The notes beneath the pieces were generated by a model. That model was not told the origin of the DNA. It saw only the letters and a list, made by a program, of their open reading frames with translations, and searched no databases. A stretch of 64,000 nucleotides of DNA from Planomicrobium okeanokoites. Its GTDB lineage: Bacteria; Bacillota; Bacilli; Bacillales_A; Planococcaceae. The position numbers and the translations under genes are program-made. Shown here piece after piece: positions 15,784 to 24,502 of this stretch. The DNA lies in the NCBI RefSeq assembly GCF_003428875.1, contig NZ_QQRS01000003.1, forward strand, positions 124,001 to 188,000. Direction: 5' to 3'. Numbering within the stretch: position 1 is the stretch's first letter; each line of letters opens with the position of its first letter.

Positions 15784-17124
15784 TTGGCCATCCAGCATGA
15801 TTTTACACAAGGGCCGATTGCACGGCAGCTGTTCTATTTCTCAGGGCCGATCATTTTGGCCAACCTGCTGCAGGTTTCCTATCAGCTGATCGACAGCCTG
15901 TGGATCGGTAATCTTATAGGTGCAAACGCACTCGCTGCTGTCAGCTTATCCGGAACGGTGCTGTTTACGGTCCTTTCATTTGTCATCGGTTTGAACAATG
16001 CAGCGCTGACCATTCTGTCCCAGCAAAAAGGGCGAGGAAGCGGGGAAGGGCTGCGCCGTTATTTGAATGCATTCGTCGTCCTTCTCGCAGGGATGTCGAT
16101 CGGCCTTGGCACTATCGGTTTTATTCTTGCGGAACCACTGCTCCTGCTTGTAGGGACGCCGGAAGAGATTATGCCGATGGCTGCTGCTTACCTGAAGATT
16201 AACTTCATTGGGATGCTGTTCCTGTTCGGCTATAATTTCATCGGCACTGCACTCCGGTCAGTCGGAGATTCTAAGTCTCCACTTTATTTTGTGGCGATTG
16301 CAGTGGTGTTGAATACACTATTGGATCCACTCTTCATTTCCGTCTTCAGCTGGGGCGTCGAAGGTGCGGCTTATGCAACGATCATTTCGCAGGGCGCGGC
16401 ATTTTTCATCGGTTTCTTTTACATACGCAGTAAAATGATTCTTCCATTCACTCGTCCCTCCGTTCCGGCAAAGCGTGAGGTGCTCGATATTCTAAGACTC
16501 GGCATACCCGCAGGACTTCAGATGGGCGTCATTTCTGCAGGGGTGCTCGCCATCATGAGCGTCGTCGCTTCTTTTGGTCCGGCAGTCGTCGCTGGCTACG
16601 GCGCGGCGCAGAGGCTCGATAGCCTGATCATGCTGTCGGCGCAGGCACTCGGCACAGCCATCAACTCGATGGCCGGACAAAATATCGGAGCGAGGCAATG
16701 GGACCGTGTGGAGCGTGTGACCCGCTACGGCTTCTTCTATAATCTTGCCGTTATGTTCATCATTGCAGCCATCCTTTACATCTTTGCTGAACCTGCTGTC
16801 CGGCTGTTCCTGAAAGAAGAGGAGGCAGTGGAATTCGGCACCGAGTATTTGCGAGGCGTCGCGTTCTTTTATCCGTTCCTTGGAACTAATTTCATCCTGA
16901 ACGGTACAGTCCGCGCAGCTGGCGCCATGTTCCAGGTACTCGTTTTGAACATCCTGTCATTCTGGGTGCTTCGCTATCCGCTTACCTATTTGTTCGCGGG
17001 TTGGTACGGGCCGGACGGCATCGCGCTCGGCATAGGTGTTTCCTTCGTCATCTCAAGCCTTTTCGCTTTCCTGTATTACCGATACGGGAAATGGCGGGAG
17101 ATTAAGGCGATTAGTGAGGGCTAA
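15784..17124 (+). CDS. MATE-family multidrug/cation efflux transporter
   Basis: A 446-residue inner-membrane protein with about twelve membrane helices. It has the two homologous halves of MATE transporters, which export drugs or toxic compounds in exchange for Na+ or H+. ARQLFYFSGPIILANLLQV near the start, SLWIGNLIGANALAAVSL and NSMAGQNIGARQWDR are hallmarks of the DinF/NorM-like group. The frame is open from a GTG at 15712, but that lies in the tail of a hairpin. The TTG at 15784 has AAAGGGG 7 bp upstream and leads directly into the family N-terminus. Its composition is far richer in G+C than the neighbouring cassette genes, suggesting a separate origin. Island repeats flank it. Confidence 0.85.
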   Translation: MAIQHDFTQGPIARQLFYFSGPIILANLLQVSYQLIDSLWIGNLIGANALAAVSLSGTVLFTVLSFVIGLNNAALTILSQQKGRGSGEGLRRYLNAFVVLLAGMSIGLGTIGFILAEPLLLLVGTPEEIMPMAAAYLKINFIGMLFLFGYNFIGTALRSVGDSKSPLYFVAIAVVLNTLLDPLFISVFSWGVEGAAYATIISQGAAFFIGFFYIRSKMILPFTRPSVPAKREVLDILRLGIPAGLQMGVISAGVLAIMSVVASFGPAVVAGYGAAQRLDSLIMLSAQALGTAINSMAGQNIGARQWDRVERVTRYGFFYNLAVMFIIAAILYIFAEPAVRLFLKEEEAVEFGTEYLRGVAFFYPFLGTNFILNGTVRAAGAMFQVLVLNILSFWVLRYPLTYLFAGWYGPDGIALGIGVSFVISSLFAFLYYRYGKWREIKAISEG

Positions 17125-17149
17125 GGTTTTGTTATATTAAATAAATCAA

Positions 17150-17308
17150 GTAGTATCCCGGGGAAAGAAACAATTCTAAAGGATTTTGGCTATCAGCAAT
17201 AATTTATCTTGATACATAAATACCTGGGCTATATCAGCATTTGGGGTTTAGCTTTTACATTTTATTCATCTACTAATTCTTTAGAAATTGTGTCGTTTCC
17301 AGGGTAAT
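17150..17308 (+). repeat. Island repeat, copy G
   Basis: Left end AGTATCCCGGGGAAAG then CAATTCTAAAGGATTTTGGC. Right end TTTTATTCATC, then TTTAGAAATTGTGTCGTTTC and CAGGGTAATGG. It starts 26 bp after the MATE stop codon and ends 30 bp before the next start codon. Confidence 0.75.
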
Positions 17309-17337
17309 GGAATTTATAATCGAGGAGTGGAAGAGAA

Positions 17338-17931
17338 ATGGCGTTTTCAGAAAAAGTAGGAAAAGCAGCAGTGAGTATAGGAGCAAGTGTTTTAGCAAAT
17401 GCATTTATCAAAAGGATAAGCAAGGAAGCAAGCGAGAAAATTATTGAAAAGGGAGCGGAAAGTGCAAGTGATAAAGTAGTTGAAAAAACAAAAGACATAT
17501 TCTCTTCTACTGATAATTTCAAAAATAAGTACAACAATTTAAGAGAGGTCAGTTTGTCTCCAGACTCAACTATAGAATCATTTCAAAAAGCTATATTTGA
17601 AGTTAAGAATATGCAGAACCACTACCAGTTTGATTTAGATAGTATGAATTCAAAGAATCCAGTCAAACTACCAAAGTACAAGGTGACCTTAAATAAGCTC
17701 GAAATGGCAAAAAGCTTGCTTGCCAACCTTCGCAAAGAAGCTGCGAATAGAATTATTAAAGAAGCAACTATAGTTTACGAATCCAAAAATGAATCGGCAT
17801 TTTTTAATCCTTATTCAAAGATAAATGATGAACTTATTAACTGCGATTCTATAGAAGACTTAAATGAAACTTTGTTGAAAATAAATAGACATTATTTAAA
17901 AGACTTTGAAGCAGTAGAAGATTCTATATAA
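17338..17931 (+). CDS. Hypothetical protein, single-gene cassette
   Basis: A 197-residue protein of unknown family. The first 25 residues are small and hydrophobic (AVSIGASVLANAFIK) and could form an amphipathic or membrane-associated helix. The rest is charged and largely helical. No catalytic motif is visible. GAGGAG lies 10 bp before the ATG. The gene is tightly bracketed by island repeats G and H (30 bp before the start, 19 bp after the stop), which makes it the clearest one-gene cassette of the array. Confidence 0.6.
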   Translation: MAFSEKVGKAAVSIGASVLANAFIKRISKEASEKIIEKGAESASDKVVEKTKDIFSSTDNFKNKYNNLREVSLSPDSTIESFQKAIFEVKNMQNHYQFDLDSMNSKNPVKLPKYKVTLNKLEMAKSLLANLRKEAANRIIKEATIVYESKNESAFFNPYSKINDELINCDSIEDLNETLLKINRHYLKDFEAVEDSI

Positions 17932-17949
17932 ATTTTTGAATTGAATGAA

Positions 17950-18108
17950 ATAGCGTTCCAAGGAAAGCAACAATTCTACAGAATTTTGACGCAACAAGAC
18001 AATTTATACTCTATACATTGCCACACCTGCTGGAACAACATTGCAGGTGTGGCTTTCTGATTTTATTCACCTCTATAAATTGTGTGGGAATTGTACCAAA
18101 CCTAGGTG
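17950..18108 (+). repeat. Island repeat, copy H
   Basis: Left end TAGCGTTCCAAGGAAAG then CAATTCTACAGAATTTTGAC. Right end TTTTATTCACCTCTATAAAT, then GGGAATTGTACC. The central perfect 10-bp stem CCACACCTGC/GCAGGTGTGG (18021-18052) is followed by a T-rich tract and looks like an intrinsic terminator. Confidence 0.8.
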
Positions 18109-18360
18109 ACTACTGGAAAAAGGTAACAGAAAACAGGAAACAAGATGAACAACACTACATATCTTTAAAAAACGTATCCAAGTAAAGCGACAATCGCCAC
18201 ACCACTCAAAGTCCTCCGAATACTCCTTGTTAAATCGGATTTCCGGTTCAGGCACATTCAACTCGCGGGCCGTATCCATAATGCTGGTTCTTGCTTCTAT
18301 AATCAGTTGAGAAATAATAGCGCAGCGAAGACGGAAAAATCCTGAAGGCGTTGCGCCGTT
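18073..18360 (-). pseudogene. Unidentified gene remnant overlapping the end of repeat H
   Basis: An open minus-strand frame with protein-like sequence (IISQLIIEARTSIMDTAREL, then NVPEPEIRFNKEY and EDFEWCGDCRFTW). An in-frame stop lies directly upstream and there is no ribosome binding site. Its 3' end runs into the right end of repeat H. It is probably a fragment of a lost cassette. I do not recognise the family. Confidence 0.35.
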
Positions 18361-18488
18361 TTAATTGTTGCTGTTGTATAGGAAGCGCCAAGTTGTAACA
18401 AAAAAACTAAAACATTTTTTCATTTAAGTGGTATATTTACGTTAGCTTTTAATTTGTGAAAATTTAACTAATCTGAGGAGTGTTTACA
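18361..18488. other. Upstream region of the DUF1232 gene
   Basis: AT-rich. No gene or clear promoter was identified. Confidence 0.3.
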
Positions 18489-18965
18489 GTGAAAGAAGAC
18501 TTCAAGAAAAAGGATTTTAATTTCTTTAAAAAGCCAAAAGAAATACAAAGTGAAAATTACGAAGAAGGCTATAAAAAATACGAATCCAAGGCTCATGAGT
18601 ATTTTAATGATAAAGAAAGAGCGGAAGATTTACTAAATAAAGCCAAGCAGAAAGCTGAAAATAATGAAATCCCTTTAAAAGAAATACTGGAAAAACTCCA
18701 GTTATTATTCGAAGTTCTTCAAGCATGGTATAAAGGCACATATAAAGAAATACCAAAAGGGTCGATTATTATGATCATCGCTTCAATCCTTTACTTTGTT
18801 TCTCCTGTAGATTTAATACCTGATTTTATTCCGGTTATTGGCTTGGTAGACGATGCAGCAGTTATTGCTTTCGCTATTAAGCAGTTGAGTGCAGATTTAG
18901 AGAAGTTCAAAGTATGGAAAGAGTCGAACGGTGAGTCGGATGCTGGTGAAGCATTTACAAGATAA
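18489..18965 (+). CDS. DUF1232 (YkvA-like) membrane protein
   Basis: A 158-residue protein. A charged N-terminal region precedes the conserved DUF1232 core (IPKGSIIMIIASILYFVSPV, then DLIPDFIPVIGLVDDAAVI), which forms one or two membrane-associated helices. The family is common in Bacillales and of unknown function. The GTG at 18489 is chosen because GAGGAG lies 8 bp before it; another GTG at 18480 overlaps that site. It is the first ordinary gene after the repeat array. Confidence 0.8.
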   Translation: MKEDFKKKDFNFFKKPKEIQSENYEEGYKKYESKAHEYFNDKERAEDLLNKAKQKAENNEIPLKEILEKLQLLFEVLQAWYKGTYKEIPKGSIIMIIASILYFVSPVDLIPDFIPVIGLVDDAAVIAFAIKQLSADLEKFKVWKESNGESDAGEAFTR

Positions 18966-19118
18966 TGTTCCGAATCTATGTTAGCAGTGTCGAATAGGAT
19001 TGCACTTCCCAAGTTTTAAAAGTTAAAAAATCAAATATAGCATCATTCGATTAAAAGCAAGGAGTTAAATTATCTCGCTGCCTAATCGAGTACAACAATA
19101 TGTGAGGAGCAAATTCAG

Positions 19119-19712
19119 ATGAAAAAGCTGTTAGTAGGTATTATGTTATCAATGTTACTTATTGGAATCGTTGGTTTAGTTGTGTTCGTTCAAAACAATC
19201 CGTTTGGAAATACTACCAACCAAAGTTCTAATACGGCCTTACTTCAGGAGAGAGTCGTGGAGTTAACAGAATTGGCGACATTGAAGTATGAGTATAAAAA
19301 TGCAATGGTAAATCGGGACGACAAGAAAATTCTGCTGACAGATATTAAATTTGCGGAGACGATCAAGCTAGTAGAATACACGGGATATCTAAAAGCTGGA
19401 TCAGATCTATCAAAGATGAAAGTGGACTATGACGAAGAGGGCCAACAAATAACAGTCAGAGTTCCCAAGGCAAAAGTACTCGATAATGTTGTGGATCTCG
19501 AAAGCATGGAGATAGAAGATGTGAAAGGCAATATCTTTTTTGATCCTCCTACACAGGACCTTATAGATGATATAAACGTTCAGAAAAAGAAATACGAAGA
19601 AGAAAAAATCAGCCAAGGATTTTTAACTGAAGCAGATAAAAGAACAGAGGAAGTCCTAAAGTCGTTCTTAAGCCTTTATGAGGAAAATGATGTTATTGTT
19701 GAGTTTTATTAG
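19119..19712 (+). CDS. DUF4230-type exported protein
   Basis: A 197-residue protein with an N-terminal membrane anchor or uncleaved signal (residues 4-26), so the bulk is outside the cell. ERVVELTELATLKYEYKNAM near residue 43, and DEEGQQITVRVPKAKVLDN, fit the DUF4230 family of unknown function. GTGAGGAG precedes the ATG. It stands alone and is followed by a hairpin terminator. Confidence 0.75.
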   Translation: MKKLLVGIMLSMLLIGIVGLVVFVQNNPFGNTTNQSSNTALLQERVVELTELATLKYEYKNAMVNRDDKKILLTDIKFAETIKLVEYTGYLKAGSDLSKMKVDYDEEGQQITVRVPKAKVLDNVVDLESMEIEDVKGNIFFDPPTQDLIDDINVQKKKYEEEKISQGFLTEADKRTEEVLKSFLSLYEENDVIVEFY

Positions 19713-19776
19713 AAATAGCTATCATTTACCAATGTAGTAATAAGTTCAATTTCATAAAAGAAATTTTATTAAATAG

Positions 19777-19822
19777 AAGCCGTAATCCGAAACCTCATTG
19801 GTTGAAGACTACGGTTTTCATT
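19777..19822 (+). terminator. Intrinsic terminator after the DUF4230 gene
   Basis: AAGCCGTAATC pairs with GACTACGGTTT, followed by a T-rich tract. The stem includes a G-T pair. Confidence 0.5.
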
Positions 19823-19844
19823 TTACATAACGGAGGATCAACAG

Positions 19845-20543
19845 ATGAAGTACTTCACAAAGGAATGGTACGATGAAATGCAGGTATCCGGTTTTCTCGC
19901 ATTGCACGAGTCGGAAGAGGATTGGGAGGAAGAATTGGAATATCACCGCAAGGAAGGAAATGATTTGCGGCAATTGAACTTACGCAATCTGGCCGATATG
20001 CGGGAAAGTTTGCTGCGCTGCTTGCCGGAGACGTTCTATCCGTATATCCACGATGGCACATTGGTGACGGAATACCCGACTCCAGAACTGCGCATGCTCG
20101 TCAATCGATGGGAGCGGGATTACGAGCAGCGGATGGAAGAGCTGAGTGACCGGTATATGCAGCATTACGAATCGATCAAAGCGGAGCTCCCGCCAGCTGC
20201 AGTTGAGCTGGTGGAGAATGGCCTGCACGATGCGGTCGTCCTTTCTGTCGAGAGACCGTCTGAAGATCAGCTTGTCCTGACGGTCGATTGCACTGGGGGC
20301 TTCCATTATTTCAGCGATGTCCGGTTCACTTTTGAAGGGGTCACTTATTCGAACGTTCCGGCTGATTTCAAAGGTGCATGGTGGCTGTATGATGAAATTT
20401 ATAAAACGGAAGAAGGCTTTGAGCTACATACATTGTTCGATTCGCCAATGATAGAGACGGTTATTCGTGCGCGTAATGTGAAGATTGAGCCGTTGAAACT
20501 GCCGCTGATGCGAAGGCTGAAGAAATGGTATAGAGGTAGGTAG
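19845..20543 (+). CDS. DUF4085 family protein
   Basis: A 232-residue soluble protein. MKYFTKEWYDEMQ at the start, and the later GLHDAVVLSVER and GGFHYFSDVRFTFEGV segments, are typical of DUF4085, a Bacillales family without a known function. CGGAGG lies upstream of the ATG. Base composition is like the core genome, so the accessory island ends upstream of here. It is monocistronic. Confidence 0.75.
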   Translation: MKYFTKEWYDEMQVSGFLALHESEEDWEEELEYHRKEGNDLRQLNLRNLADMRESLLRCLPETFYPYIHDGTLVTEYPTPELRMLVNRWERDYEQRMEELSDRYMQHYESIKAELPPAAVELVENGLHDAVVLSVERPSEDQLVLTVDCTGGFHYFSDVRFTFEGVTYSNVPADFKGAWWLYDEIYKTEEGFELHTLFDSPMIETVIRARNVKIEPLKLPLMRRLKKWYRGR

Positions 20544-20870
20544 TCAGTTTTAATTTTTCCATCTTTCAATTTAAGCTAGGTAGATCGATTTCATTGCGAG
20601 AGCGGGACACCACATTGACGAAGTACTGATGGAGCAACTGGCAACAATCACGGTTGTTATTTATTCAGCTATTGTTACAAGGATTTAGCAAATGTCACAT
20701 AAAAGTAATATTATTGTTTTATTTTTAGTATATTCGGGTACATTACTCTCGAAGGTGTTTCATGTTTTTAGTTTTGATATGAACGTGTGGCCTCATTTGA
20801 TACTGGGTTTTAGGGTAAGGAACTCTAAGTTAGATTCAGTTACATATTATAGAAAAGGGGAGGAAATACG
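20544..20870. other. Intergenic region
   Basis: No convincing gene. A 60-codon frame at 20692 has an ATG with AAGGA upstream but no recognisable sequence. A short open frame at about 20595-20688 may be gene debris. Confidence 0.35.
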
Positions 20871-22223
20871 ATGACGAAATTTTCGTGGTCAAGACTGATG
20901 CTCTTGATGATGCTGATGTTTGTATTGGCTTTGGCAGCATGCGGCAATGATGATGCTTCAAATGAAGAAGCACCTGCTGAAGAGGATGCAACAACAGAAG
21001 AAAGTGCTGAAGAGGAAGCTGGATCAGAAGAAAGTGCTGAAACAGAAGAAGGCACGGGAGAGGGCGCTGAAGAAGCCCCTGATGGCAGTGCAGAAACTGA
21101 ACCAAAGGTTACTGAGTTTGAACCGGCATTTCCGGAACAGACAAGAGCCCCTGCAGTAGAGACGGAAACAGAATTGAATGAAGAGGTTATTGTTGAAGGT
21201 CTTGGCGTGACTTGGGGTATGGTGGAGTTTGAACCAAACCGTTTGCTTGTGACGCAAAGAGATGCAGCAGAACTTCTGATTGTAAATCTTGAAGACGGTT
21301 CTGTTTCAGAACCGATCACAGGTACACCGGAAGTGAACAGCGAAGATCAGGGTGGTTTGCTTGATGTAACCGTTGCACCTGATTTTGACGAATCAAGAAT
21401 GGTATTTCTGACGTTTTCTCAAGATATCGAAGGTGGTACTGTAACGGCTGTCGGTAAAGGTGCTTTATCAGAAGATGAAACTTCACTGGAAAACTTTGAA
21501 GTCATCTTCCAGGCGACACCGGCATATGAAGGTACCTTGCATTATGGTGGACGTATCATCTTTGATGATGATGGCAACCTGTTCTTAACAACTGGTGAGC
21601 GTTCAGATGTCGAAAGCCGCGATCGTGCACAGGACTTGGATGCTTATTTAGGTAAAGTCATCCACATTACGCAAGACGGAGAGCCAGTAGAGTCGAATCC
21701 ATTTGTCGAAGATGAAGATGCATTGGATGGCATTTACAGCTACGGTCACCGTAATATTCAAGGGATCGACTTCAACCCTGAAACAGGTGACTTATGGATC
21801 GTTGAATTCGGTCCACAAGCTGGGGATGAACTGAATATTGTTGAACCAGGCAATAACTATGGATGGCCGGTAGTTTCTTATGGTCTCGAATACTCTGGTG
21901 AATTTGTCAATGAAGGTATTTCAGAGCATGAGGCACAAGGTTTTATTGAACCAAGATATTACTGGGATCCAACAAGTGCGCCAAGTGGTATGTCCTTCTA
22001 TAATAACGACGCCATTCCTGAATGGGAGAACAATTTGTTCATCGGTGGTTTAGCGCCGAACTATATTGTACGCGTCATTATTGAAGGTGACACCATCGTT
22101 GGAGAAGAACGTCTATTGACTGACGAGGTCCAACGTTTCCGTGATATTCTTGTAACTGAGGACGGCGCGCTTATTGCAAGCACGGATGGCGGTCTGATTT
22201 ACAAGATTTCTGCAGCAGAATAA
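20871..22223 (+). CDS. PQQ-dependent sugar dehydrogenase-like lipoprotein
   Basis: A 450-residue exported lipoprotein. The signal peptide ends in the lipobox LAAC at about residue 24, followed by a long Glu/Ala-rich linker (to about residue 100). The rest is a beta-propeller of the soluble glucose/aldose sugar dehydrogenase family: GTLHYGGRIIFDDDGNLFLTTGER, YSYGHRNIQGIDF and WIVEFGPQAGDELN are diagnostic. Related proteins oxidise aldose sugars with pyrroloquinoline quinone outside the membrane; whether this bacterium has PQQ is unknown. GGGGAGG precedes the ATG. It is monocistronic with a strong terminator. Confidence 0.85.
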   Translation: MTKFSWSRLMLLMMLMFVLALAACGNDDASNEEAPAEEDATTEESAEEEAGSEESAETEEGTGEGAEEAPDGSAETEPKVTEFEPAFPEQTRAPAVETETELNEEVIVEGLGVTWGMVEFEPNRLLVTQRDAAELLIVNLEDGSVSEPITGTPEVNSEDQGGLLDVTVAPDFDESRMVFLTFSQDIEGGTVTAVGKGALSEDETSLENFEVIFQATPAYEGTLHYGGRIIFDDDGNLFLTTGERSDVESRDRAQDLDAYLGKVIHITQDGEPVESNPFVEDEDALDGIYSYGHRNIQGIDFNPETGDLWIVEFGPQAGDELNIVEPGNNYGWPVVSYGLEYSGEFVNEGISEHEAQGFIEPRYYWDPTSAPSGMSFYNNDAIPEWENNLFIGGLAPNYIVRVIIEGDTIVGEERLLTDEVQRFRDILVTEDGALIASTDGGLIYKISAAE

Positions 22224-22294
22224 AGTTTTAGTATTCTCTAAGAGCAGCCAGCTTATGACAATGTCATTAACTGAAGGCGCTTAACAATAGTAAT

Positions 22295-22338
22295 GAAGCA
22301 GGCATTGATGGAACTCCATGAATGCCTGCTTCTTTTTT
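22295..22338 (+). terminator. Intrinsic terminator of the sugar dehydrogenase gene
   Basis: The perfect 12-bp stem GAAGCAGGCATT/AATGCCTGCTTC is followed by TTTTTT. Confidence 0.85.
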
Positions 22339-22442
22339 GCTGCCTGTGTTGAGTTTGAAATTCTATTTTAAGGAATCCTGTTTGTCCCCTTTCGCGGCGG
22401 GTATACTCTTTACGAAAGATAATTTGAGGAGGGATTTTTCTA

Positions 22443-22625
22443 ATGAGCCAAACTTTTGACGCATTAAAAGAAAAAATCAGCAATGCTGACGCGGGAGAAG
22501 CGAAAGAAATCATCACGCAAGTCAAGCAGGCATACGACGATGGGCAGATTGATGAAAGTGAAAAGAACGAATTGATGGATATGGCAAAATCTAAACTTGG
22601 CGGAGGGCTCGGCGGCTTATTCTAG
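22443..22625 (+). CDS. Small conserved-looking protein of 60 residues
   Basis: It begins MSQTFDALKEKISNADAGEA and ends LGGGLGGLF. It is soluble, helical and acidic, and the family is not recognised. GAGGAGGG upstream of the ATG and a strong terminator 20 bp after the stop argue that it is a real, independently expressed gene. Confidence 0.65.
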   Translation: MSQTFDALKEKISNADAGEAKEIITQVKQAYDDGQIDESEKNELMDMAKSKLGGGLGGLF

Positions 22626-22645
22626 GAGCTGGAGACTTAAGTGGA

Positions 22646-22693
22646 AATAAGCTTCGGCATCCTTATTGAAAGGTTGCCGAAGCTTATTTTTTT
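22646..22693 (+). terminator. Intrinsic terminator of the 60-residue protein gene
   Basis: The perfect 14-bp stem AATAAGCTTCGGCA/TGCCGAAGCTTATT is followed by a run of T. It lies between convergent genes. Confidence 0.85.
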
Positions 22694-22723
22694 ATGGTGA
22701 AGATTCTCTTCAAGGGTGTGGCC

Positions 22724-24256
22724 TCACTCGACCCCAAAAGCCACAATCCCATAAGTCTCCAAATACGCTTTCAACACACGCAGCCACTGCTTTTCAACCG
22801 CAAGCCCCACATGGCCATCCGGCCGGATCAGGTACAGCGCATCTTGCTTGAATCCGGCGTCTTTCATCTGCGCATTCCATGGAAACTCATGGAGCTCGAG
22901 CGACTGAGAGCGGGCAAAGTTGATGAGCTCAGGCTTCGCTTTGCCGTATATATGGATTTGCCAGTCGACTGAGCGCAGCGGCGCGAAATTATCGCCTCTT
23001 GCGGTTTGGATCCACGGCAGGCGCATGCCTCCGTAGACTTTGCCGGCTTTGCCGTAGCTCAAAGGGCTGTCGCGGTAACTGATGTGAATTTGGGACAAGA
23101 TTTTAAATGCGTTTTTTTGAGAGAACGGGAATTTGAAAACCGCCGGCAGGCCGTAAGGTACGAAATACTGGCGCAGCAGAGTGCCGCGCAGTTTTTGGCT
23201 GACGATCGTCGAGAATGCTTTGTCGGTCGTCGCGATCAGCCGGCGGGCAAAGCTGATGCGCTCTTTTTCGTACGTGTTCAATATTCTTGGAGCGGCTTTC
23301 CCTTGTATCACCGCAGCGAGTTTCCACGCCAGGTTGATGGCGTCGCCGATGCCGGTGTTCATGCCTTGTCCGCCGGCCGGACTGTGCAGGTGGCCGGCGT
23401 CGCCCAGGATGAAGATGCGCCCTTTGGCGAATTGCTCGCTGACGCGGTAATGGACGCGGTAGGTCGAAAACCAGTTGACCTTGGCCGCGGTGACACGGAT
23501 TTTATTTTCAATATAATCACTGATTTCATCGTACTGGAGATCGGTGCGGTCGTTGAACTTCTCGGGCACGATGCCGAGGATCCGCTTGGTTACGACGTTG
23601 CGGACGGACATATACAGCATGAAGCCTTCATCGTCCATGTACATGTCCATCTTCTGCATATTTTCTGCCGGCTTCGCGGTTTCGATGTCGGCGACAAAGA
23701 ATAATTGCTTGTATGTGCCGCCGGGAAATTGGAGTCCCAGCCCTTTCCGGACCATGCTGCCGGCTCCGTCGCATCCGCATAAATAGGCGAATTCCGCTGT
23801 TTCTGCCGGCTTGTCCTGCTGCTGGAGAACGGCGGTTACGCCTTCTCCTTTGTCTTCAAAAGAAATCAAAGAGGTGTTCCATTCGACCTCGACGCCGATT
23901 TTATTTAACTCTTCCACGAGAATTTCTTCGTGCTCGTCCTGCGGCAGACTCAGGATGAACGGAAACGGACTCATGCCTTTGCCGAAATCATGGAATTTCA
24001 CCGTGGCTTTCACTTCATTGCCATCACTGACATCCAGCGATAAAATCGGATGCCCCTGGATGATGTTGCGTTCGGCCAGGCCAAACTGGGCGTACTGTTC
24101 CAATATGCGCGCATGCACGGCAAGCGCACGGGAAGCAGTGCCGGTTCCTGCGTTTTTATCGATGATCCGGAACGGCACGCCTTGGCGCGCCAGCCCATAG
24201 GCAAGCGCCAGGCCGGTGGGGCCGGCTCCAACGATTAAGATTTGTGGGTTCATCAT
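22724..24256 (-). CDS. FAD-dependent aromatic-ring monooxygenase-like oxidoreductase
   Basis: A 510-residue cytoplasmic flavoprotein of the FAD_binding_3 (PheA/TfdB-like) family. The N-terminal ILIVGAGPTGLALAYGLARQ is the dinucleotide-binding fold. LCGCDGAGSMVRKGL near residue 160 and FILGDAGHLHSPAGGQGMNT near residue 285 are the other FAD contacts. Family members hydroxylate phenolic or polyketide-like compounds using NAD(P)H and O2. A C-terminal thioredoxin-like region of the usual kind is present but degenerate. AGGAGG lies 5 bp before the first of two ATGs. It is monocistronic. The substrate is unknown. Confidence 0.85.
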   Translation of the reverse strand: MMNPQILIVGAGPTGLALAYGLARQGVPFRIIDKNAGTGTASRALAVHARILEQYAQFGLAERNIIQGHPILSLDVSDGNEVKATVKFHDFGKGMSPFPFILSLPQDEHEEILVEELNKIGVEVEWNTSLISFEDKGEGVTAVLQQQDKPAETAEFAYLCGCDGAGSMVRKGLGLQFPGGTYKQLFFVADIETAKPAENMQKMDMYMDDEGFMLYMSVRNVVTKRILGIVPEKFNDRTDLQYDEISDYIENKIRVTAAKVNWFSTYRVHYRVSEQFAKGRIFILGDAGHLHSPAGGQGMNTGIGDAINLAWKLAAVIQGKAAPRILNTYEKERISFARRLIATTDKAFSTIVSQKLRGTLLRQYFVPYGLPAVFKFPFSQKNAFKILSQIHISYRDSPLSYGKAGKVYGGMRLPWIQTARGDNFAPLRSVDWQIHIYGKAKPELINFARSQSLELHEFPWNAQMKDAGFKQDALYLIRPDGHVGLAVEKQWLRVLKAYLETYGIVAFGVE

Positions 24257-24502
24257 AGCGACCTCCTAATGAGTATCACGCCTGTTGAATAAGAAAAGTT
24301 CCTGTACAGCTACTATATCCTTAATCGATGGGTTTCAAGCAGATGAGGCTGAAAAATTAAAATCATTTCATGAATAAAAAAATTTGGTGGATTTTGATGA
24401 TGAATCTTTGTTGATTGCGTTGATTACTGGGATGCCCTGGAGGTTTTGTGAAACAGCAATATCTCTCCTTGCTACTCCTGTGAAAGCCGGCTACAATTAA
24501 AG
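24257..24502. other. Intergenic region and duplication junction
   Basis: No gene. Bases about 24462-24510 resemble 33768-33818 (both end CTAC-ATTAAAGAAAAGCTG, with one variable base), just before sequence homologous to 36105 begins. The segment is therefore chimeric. Confidence 0.5.

Noticed and set aside
6062-18108. Canonical integron with attC sites
   Set aside because: The repeats lack the conserved RYYYAAC and GTRRRRY core pairs in the expected places, and no tyrosine integrase is present. Only the general arrangement is similar.
20692-20874. A 60-residue protein upstream of the sugar dehydrogenase
   Set aside because: The sequence has no recognisable family or strong coding character, and it overlaps the start of the real gene.
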